Source: Pseudofrankia inefficax (GTDB lineage: Bacteria > Actinomycetota > Actinomycetes > Frankiales > Frankiaceae). Taken from it: a stretch of DNA of 64,000 bases. Made by a program: the position numbers and the translations under genes. Position 1 is the stretch's first letter. Each line of letters begins with the position of its first letter. The stretch lies in NCBI RefSeq assembly GCF_000166135.1, contig NC_014666.1:4402001-4466000 (forward strand), in the 5' to 3' direction. Below are positions 60,001-64,000 of the stretch, in pieces. The notes beneath the pieces were generated by a model. That model did no database searches. It was not told the DNA's origin and saw only the letters and a list, made by a program, of their open reading frames with translations.

Positions 60001-60066
60001 TCCTCAACCGCTCGGTTGACGAAACCCTCTCGCAGTCCGACGTCGATGTCAACCATCCGGTTGAGA
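60001..60066. promoter_or_regulatory. Paired TCAACC..GGTTGA palindromes, probable ArsR operators
   Basis: TCAACCGCTCGGTTGA (60004-60019) and TCAACCATCCGGTTGA (60050-60065) are two 16-bp palindromes with identical TCAACC/GGTTGA half-sites and 46-bp start-to-start spacing. They lie 13 bp and more upstream of the ArsR start, as expected for autoregulation by this family. Confidence 0.6.
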
Positions 60067-60117
60067 TCTCCCGATGCCGCCGCCCCCGCCTCACGTGGGA
60101 CCGCCCGATCGGGCCAA

Positions 60118-60190
60118 GATCGCCGTCTTGGCCCTCGGAGGGTCGCGTTCGAGGCCGGATCGCGGCCACTCCAGGGCCAAACCGGCGATC
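60118..60190. repeat. 73-bp palindromic element (REP-like), copy 3
   Basis: Arms GATCGCCGTCTTGGCCCT (60118-60135) and AGGGCCAAACCGGCGATC (60173-60190) pair at 16 of 18 positions. Same arm theme and size as the copies at 12097 and 52095. This copy is between divergent genes, so it is not a terminator. Confidence 0.6.
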
Positions 60191-60193
60191 ATC

Positions 60194-60228
60194 CTGGCGG
60201 CTGGCGGCTGGCGGCTGGCGGCTGGCGG
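60194..60228. repeat. Five perfect tandem copies of CTGGCGG
   Basis: A 35-bp microsatellite directly after the palindromic element. It could vary in copy number by slippage; it lies about 190 bp upstream of the CoA transferase start. Confidence 0.8.
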
Positions 60229-60414
60229 CGGAGTGTCCGGTCGGAACGAGTGTCGGCTACGCGGGCTGAGGATCGGCCGCGAGAGTGGTCCTCTCCGATC
60301 GTGAGAGGGGACGTGGCAGTCTTGGGGGGCGGCCGTTTCGGACACGCTGGACGTACTGGTTAGTCGCCATTAACCTGACGCGGTTGGTGGGACGAGGTGG
60401 GAGGCGGGTGAGCG

Positions 60415-61161
60415 GTGGACAAGGTGGTGGCGGCCGCGGCCGACGCGGTGGCGGACATCGGCGACGGGGCCTCGCTGGCGGTGGGCGGGTTCGGCCTGTG
60501 CGGCATCCCCAGCGTGCTGATCGACGCGTTGCACGAGGCCGGGGTCTCCGGGCTGAAGACGGTGAGCAACAACTGCGGCGTCGACGGCTGGGGCCTGGGC
60601 GTCCTGCTACGGGCCGGCAAGATCGCGCGGACGACGGGCTCCTACGTCGGGGAGAACAAGGAGTTCGAGCGGCAGTTCCTCGCCGGTGAGCTGGAGGTCG
60701 AGCTCGTACCGCAGGGCACCCTGGCCGAGCGGCTGCGTGCCGGCGGCGCCGGTATCCCCGCGTTCTACACGCCCGCCGGCGTCGGCACCCAGATCGCCGA
60801 CGGGGGCCTGCCGCTGCGCTACGACGGCAAGGGCGGTGTCGCCCTCGCCTCCGAGCCGAAGGAGACGAGGGCCTTCGACGGCGTCGACTACGTGCTGGAG
60901 CGCGCGATCGTCACGGACTTCGCGCTGGTGCACGCCTGGAAGGGCGATCGGCACGGCAACCTCGTCTACAAGGAGAGCGCGGCGAACTTCAACCCGCTGT
61001 GCGCCGCAGCGGGGAAGGTCACCATCGCCGAGGTCGAGGAGCTCGTCGAGCCCGGCGAGCTCGATCCCGCCGAGATCCACACCCCGGGCATCTTCGTCCA
61101 GCGGGTCGTGCACGCGCCGGACGTCGTGAAGCGCATCGAGAAGAGGACGGTGTCGGCGTGA
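60415..61161 (+). CDS. scoA: 3-oxoacid CoA-transferase, subunit A
   Basis: 248 residues from GTG 60415. The subunit A signature [16 protein letters not shown] (~25-40) and the conserved [35 protein letters not shown] and [12 protein letters not shown] segments identify the succinyl-CoA:3-ketoacid CoA-transferase type. It transfers CoA between an acyl-CoA (usually succinyl-CoA) and a 3-oxoacid. A 4-bp GTGA overlap couples it to subunit B. The true acceptor (acetoacetate, 3-oxoadipate or another) cannot be distinguished. Confidence 0.92.
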   Translation: MDKVVAAAADAVADIGDGASLAVGGFGLCGIPSVLIDALHEAGVSGLKTVSNNCGVDGWGLGVLLRAGKIARTTGSYVGENKEFERQFLAGELEVELVPQGTLAERLRAGGAGIPAFYTPAGVGTQIADGGLPLRYDGKGGVALASEPKETRAFDGVDYVLERAIVTDFALVHAWKGDRHGNLVYKESAANFNPLCAAAGKVTIAEVEELVEPGELDPAEIHTPGIFVQRVVHAPDVVKRIEKRTVSA

Positions 61162-61799
61162 GCCTGTCCCGTACGGAGCTGGCCGCCCGGGTCGCCCAGG
61201 AGCTGGAGGACGGCCAGTACGTCAACCTCGGGATCGGCCTGCCGACCCTCGTGCCGAACTACCTGCCGGAGGGCGTCCACGTCGTCCTGCACTCGGAGAA
61301 CGGTGTCCTCGGCGTCGGCCCCTACCCGACCGAGGACAACGTCGACCCGGACCTGATCAACGCGGGCAAGGAGACCGTCACGGTCCTGCCCGGGTCGTCG
61401 TTCTTCGACTCCGCGACGTCGTTCTCGATGATCCGCGGCGGACACGTCGACGTCGCCGTCCTCGGCGCGATGCAGGTCTCCGCGACCGGCGACCTGGCCA
61501 ACTGGATGATCCCCGGCAAGATGGTCAAGGGCATGGGCGGCGCGATGGACCTCGTCCACGGCGCCCGCAAGGTCATCGTGATGATGGAGCACACCGCCAA
61601 GGACGGCAGCCACAAGCTGGTCGACGCCTGCTCCCTGCCGCTGACCGGCAAGGCCTGCGTGCATCGCGTCATCACCGACCTGGCCGTCCTCGACGTCGTC
61701 CCCGGCACCGGTTTCGTCCTGCGCGAGCTGGCCCCCGGCATCACCGTCGCCGAGGTCCGCAAGGCCACCGGCCCCGAACTGACGGTCGCGCTGGACTGA
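61158..61799 (+). CDS. scoB: 3-oxoacid CoA-transferase, subunit B
   Basis: 213 residues from GTG 61158. The catalytic Glu lies in [11 protein letters not shown], the family signature. Other markers are [55 protein letters not shown] and [16 protein letters not shown]. It forms the heterotetramer with subunit A. The gene is convergent with the kinase that follows. Confidence 0.93.
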   Translation: MSLSRTELAARVAQELEDGQYVNLGIGLPTLVPNYLPEGVHVVLHSENGVLGVGPYPTEDNVDPDLINAGKETVTVLPGSSFFDSATSFSMIRGGHVDVAVLGAMQVSATGDLANWMIPGKMVKGMGGAMDLVHGARKVIVMMEHTAKDGSHKLVDACSLPLTGKACVHRVITDLAVLDVVPGTGFVLRELAPGITVAEVRKATGPELTVALD

Positions 61800-61848
61800 G
61801 ACCCTGGAGAGACACCTGGGCGCAGAGCCGGCGCCGGGCCGCTGGGTT

Positions 61849-63891
61849 TCAGCCGGCGGCGGGTGGTGTGGGGGAGGCGTTGGCCGACTCGATCGGGACG
61901 CGGAGCTTGGGGCCGGCGCCGATCGAGTTGCGGGCCTCGATGTAGACGGTGACCCCGGCCGCGCAGTCCGCACCGTCCGCGGCCGTGGTGCAGTTCAGCA
62001 GGAAGGTCGGCGAGGTGCTGGTGGTGACGGTGGTGGCCGCACCGTTCCCGGTCACGGCGATGCGGTAGTCGACCTGGCTGTCGCCGCCGAGGTCCGCGGG
62101 CGGATCCCAGGTCAGGCGGCGGCTCCCCGGACCGGGAATGGTCTGGACGACGTTCCTGACCTGTCCTGGCGCCACGCAGCCGACGGCGTCGACCGGCGTG
62201 GACGGGGTCGAGCCGCCGGGGCCGACGGCGGTCACCGTGAACGAGCGGCTGGTGCAGTCGGGCACCTTCACGGCGACGGTGGTGCGCCCGGCGGCGACGG
62301 TCCTGGTCGCGAGGCCGGTGGCGGCGATCTGGTAGCTGGTGACCGCTCCGCCGTCGGGCTGGGTGATCGTCAGCGAGACCGCGCCCGACTGGGCCGTCGC
62401 CCGCAGGACCGGCTGGGCCGGCGCGCCAGCCGACGGCGAGGCGGTCGCGGTCGCCGACGGGGTGGCTGGCGACGTGGGCTCCGCCGAGGCGGACGGCCCG
62501 GGCCCGGTATTGCTTGACGGGTCCCCGGGCGCGCTCGCCGACGGTTCAGAGGTGAGCCCGACCGTGGGCCCGGAGTCGGCCCCGGTGTCGCTCGCGGGAC
62601 TGCCATGCCCCGCCGACCGCAGCGCGACCGCGATTCCCGTGCCGGCCAGCACCAGCACGACGATGGCGGCGATCAGCAGCATGAGCCCACGGCGCGACCG
62701 GTCGGGGCGCCGGCGGCCGGCGGCACCCGGCGGCAGGACCCGATCCGGCGGCGGCGCCGAACCGGGTTCGGACCCTGGCAGGCTGGCCGGCCCCCAGGCT
62801 CGGGCGTCCGGCGAGCGGTGGGCGCGGCTGGCCGGCAGGTCGGTCCGAGTCTCGGCCACCGCGTCGTCGGCGAGGAAACGGTTGAGGACGGTGGGCTGGG
62901 CGCCGTCGTCGTCGGGCCCGCCGGGCACGTGTGTCGTGAGGTTGCGGTCCCAGTCCGGCGTCAGGCTCCACGTCGGCACGGACTCGTGGGTCCGCGGGCC
63001 CGACGTCGACGAGTCCGGGCGGCCCAGCCGGGGCAGCGCGGGCAGGCCGGAGAACGTCGGTTCCAGCGCCGCCAGGGTCGCGATGGCCTGGGACGCGGTC
63101 GGGCGGTCGTCGGGCTGCTTGGCGAGCATCGCGGCGAGCAGGTCCCAGAGCTGGTCGGCCAGGTCCGGGGGCCGCACGGGGGTCTCGTTGACGTGGCGGA
63201 GCAGCACGGCGATCGCGGGGCCGCCGACGAACGGCGGCTGGCCCGCGAGCAGCTCGTAGAACAGGCAGCCGGTCGAGTAGATGTCGACGGCGGGCGTGGT
63301 CGGCTGGGCGCTGGCCAGCTCGGGGGCCAGGTACGACGGCGTCCCCAGGATCCCGGTGCCGGTCGTCAGCGACGGGCCCTCCAGCTGGCGGGCGATGCCG
63401 AAGTCGGTGAGGACCGCGTCGTCCCCGTCGAGCAGCACGTTCTCCGGTTTGACGTCGCGGTGCACGACGCCGGCCTCGTGCGCCCGCCGCAGGGCGACCA
63501 GTACCTGGCCGGTCAGCCGGCCCGCGTCCGTCGGGGTGAGCGTGCCGCGGCGGCGCAGCAGGCCGCGCAGGTCGCCGTCGGGAAGGTAGTCCATGACGAT
63601 GCCGACGCGGTCGTCCTCGGCGATGAGGTGCCGAATCCGGATGACGTGCCGGTCTGCGAGCCGGGCGACGACCGAGCACTCCCGCAGCAGCCGGGCGACC
63701 ACCTGCGAGTCGTCGGCCAGTTCCTGGCGCAGCAGCTTGACGGCGACCAGCTCGCCGTTCGGGGTGACCGCGCGGCGGACCTCCCCGGTCGCCCCGCGAC
63801 CGAGCACCGTGCCGATCCGCAGGTCGCCGAGCGCGAACTCGTCCTCGGCGGTCATCCCGCCCAGGCCCGCGCCCGCCCAACCGCCGTCCAT
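61849..63891 (-). CDS. Transmembrane Ser/Thr protein kinase with extracellular fibronectin III-like domain
   Basis: 680 residues, ATG 63891 (GGGGAG upstream). Kinase domain ~20-285: GRGATGEVRR, Lys in VAVKLLRQE, HRDVKPENVLLDG, LTDFGIARQ and GTPSYLAPE are all intact. A ~110-residue linker leads to one membrane helix (LMLLIAAIVVLVLAGTGIAVAL). Outside is a Ser/Thr/Pro stalk, then two fibronectin III-like repeats (PVLRATAQSGAVSLTITQPDGG and VQTIPGPGSRRLTWDPPADLGG), ending LRVPIESANASP. FnIII ectodomains differ from PASTA, so it is unlikely to bind muropeptides in the PknB way. Confidence 0.9.
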   Translation of the reverse strand: MDGGWAGAGLGGMTAEDEFALGDLRIGTVLGRGATGEVRRAVTPNGELVAVKLLRQELADDSQVVARLLRECSVVARLADRHVIRIRHLIAEDDRVGIVMDYLPDGDLRGLLRRRGTLTPTDAGRLTGQVLVALRRAHEAGVVHRDVKPENVLLDGDDAVLTDFGIARQLEGPSLTTGTGILGTPSYLAPELASAQPTTPAVDIYSTGCLFYELLAGQPPFVGGPAIAVLLRHVNETPVRPPDLADQLWDLLAAMLAKQPDDRPTASQAIATLAALEPTFSGLPALPRLGRPDSSTSGPRTHESVPTWSLTPDWDRNLTTHVPGGPDDDGAQPTVLNRFLADDAVAETRTDLPASRAHRSPDARAWGPASLPGSEPGSAPPPDRVLPPGAAGRRRPDRSRRGLMLLIAAIVVLVLAGTGIAVALRSAGHGSPASDTGADSGPTVGLTSEPSASAPGDPSSNTGPGPSASAEPTSPATPSATATASPSAGAPAQPVLRATAQSGAVSLTITQPDGGAVTSYQIAATGLATRTVAAGRTTVAVKVPDCTSRSFTVTAVGPGGSTPSTPVDAVGCVAPGQVRNVVQTIPGPGSRRLTWDPPADLGGDSQVDYRIAVTGNGAATTVTTSTSPTFLLNCTTAADGADCAAGVTVYIEARNSIGAGPKLRVPIESANASPTPPAAG

Positions 63892-64000
63892 CGGTTCCGC
63901 TCCCCTTGTGTCAACCCGCCAATCCTCCCATAGGCCCGATCCGGGCCTGGAGAACCGGTCGTCCGGGGCCGGGGCACCCGCCGGCCACGCCCCTGCGCTG

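Larger units (their letters stand above)
59992..60414. other. 423-bp divergent gap with palindromic and tandem repeats
   Basis: No gene was supported. The gap contains the palindromic element at 60118-60190 and the 7-bp tandem repeat at 60194-60228. Near 60000-60062 an imperfect inverted pair (CTCAACCGCTCGGTTGA and TCAACCATCCGGTTGAGA) flanks the ArsR start region and may be its operator. Confidence 0.45.

Noticed and set aside
1-64000. CRISPR arrays, tRNA or rRNA genes
   Set aside because: No regularly spaced repeats of 24-40 bp and no recognisable tRNA or rRNA sequence blocks were found while reading the window; the tandem repeats at 51159 and 60194 are contiguous, without spacers.

Overview
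The window is a very GC-rich, densely coding chromosomal segment (codon third positions nearly all G/C, many GTG starts, Shine-Dalgarno GGAG/GAGG boxes). It carries a SARP/BTAD regulator, predicted F420-dependent enzymes, mycothiol-type DinB proteins, a DUF1876 protein and PknB-like kinases with large extracytoplasmic parts. This points to an actinobacterium, most likely a Frankia-like member of the Frankiaceae; that placement is an inference from gene content, not from a marker gene. No rRNA, tRNA, CRISPR array, transposase or integrase was recognised.

Layout. 1-3.7 kb: tail of a nucleotide-cyclase-like/TIR fusion protein, an FAD dehydrogenase and an ATPase-less Clp-N protein. 3.8-8.8 kb: a branched-chain amino-acid-type ABC importer in which two permeases and one ATPase are fused into a single chain, divergent from livF and the binding protein. 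8.9-15 kb: Nudix hydrolase, two lipoproteins, a secreted GH16 glucanase and a HAF-repeat protein. 15-17.5 kb: DinB protein, then a TetR regulator divergent from an AhpD-like protein, with three near-identical operators between them. 17.5-22.7 kb: SARP regulator, hemerythrin and flavin/PPOX protein. 22.7-26.8 kb: secreted protein and a cupin-MFS efflux pair divergent from a TetR regulator.

26.8-35.6 kb is the accessory region and the best candidate for an unusual system. An AAA ATPase/nuclease-like gene is followed by a transmembrane Ser/Thr kinase with an NPCBM-like ectodomain, a DNA methyltransferase, a NurA-like nuclease and a HerA translocase. The interval from the kinase to HerA is bounded by a 56-bp direct repeat (55/56 identical). 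The right copy is the 3' end of an intact Rieske oxygenase gene and the left copy is a severed tail, as expected for an island inserted at the end of that gene. Methyltransferase, NurA and HerA together suggest a self/non-self DNA discrimination (defence) module.

36-39.9 kb: ECF sigma factor with SnoaL-like tail, DUF1876 protein, a hypothetical protein and a methyltransferase. 39.9-51.9 kb: a tightly coupled nine-gene minus-strand operon (two 2OG-Fe(II) oxygenases, a peptide-type ABC importer with fused ATPases, PuuE-like deacetylase, amidohydrolase, hydantoin racemase-like protein) divergent from a GntR regulator, probably for uptake and breakdown of a cyclic amide or ureide. 52-64 kb: housekeeping and stress-type enzymes (F420-type oxidoreductases, GNAT, NHL protein, VOC, LysE, an ArsR-SRPBCC-DinB operon, CoA transferase AB) and a second Ser/Thr kinase. 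Three 73-77-bp palindromic elements with related arms, plus longer inverted-repeat elements sharing a 14-bp core, sit in intergenic gaps.
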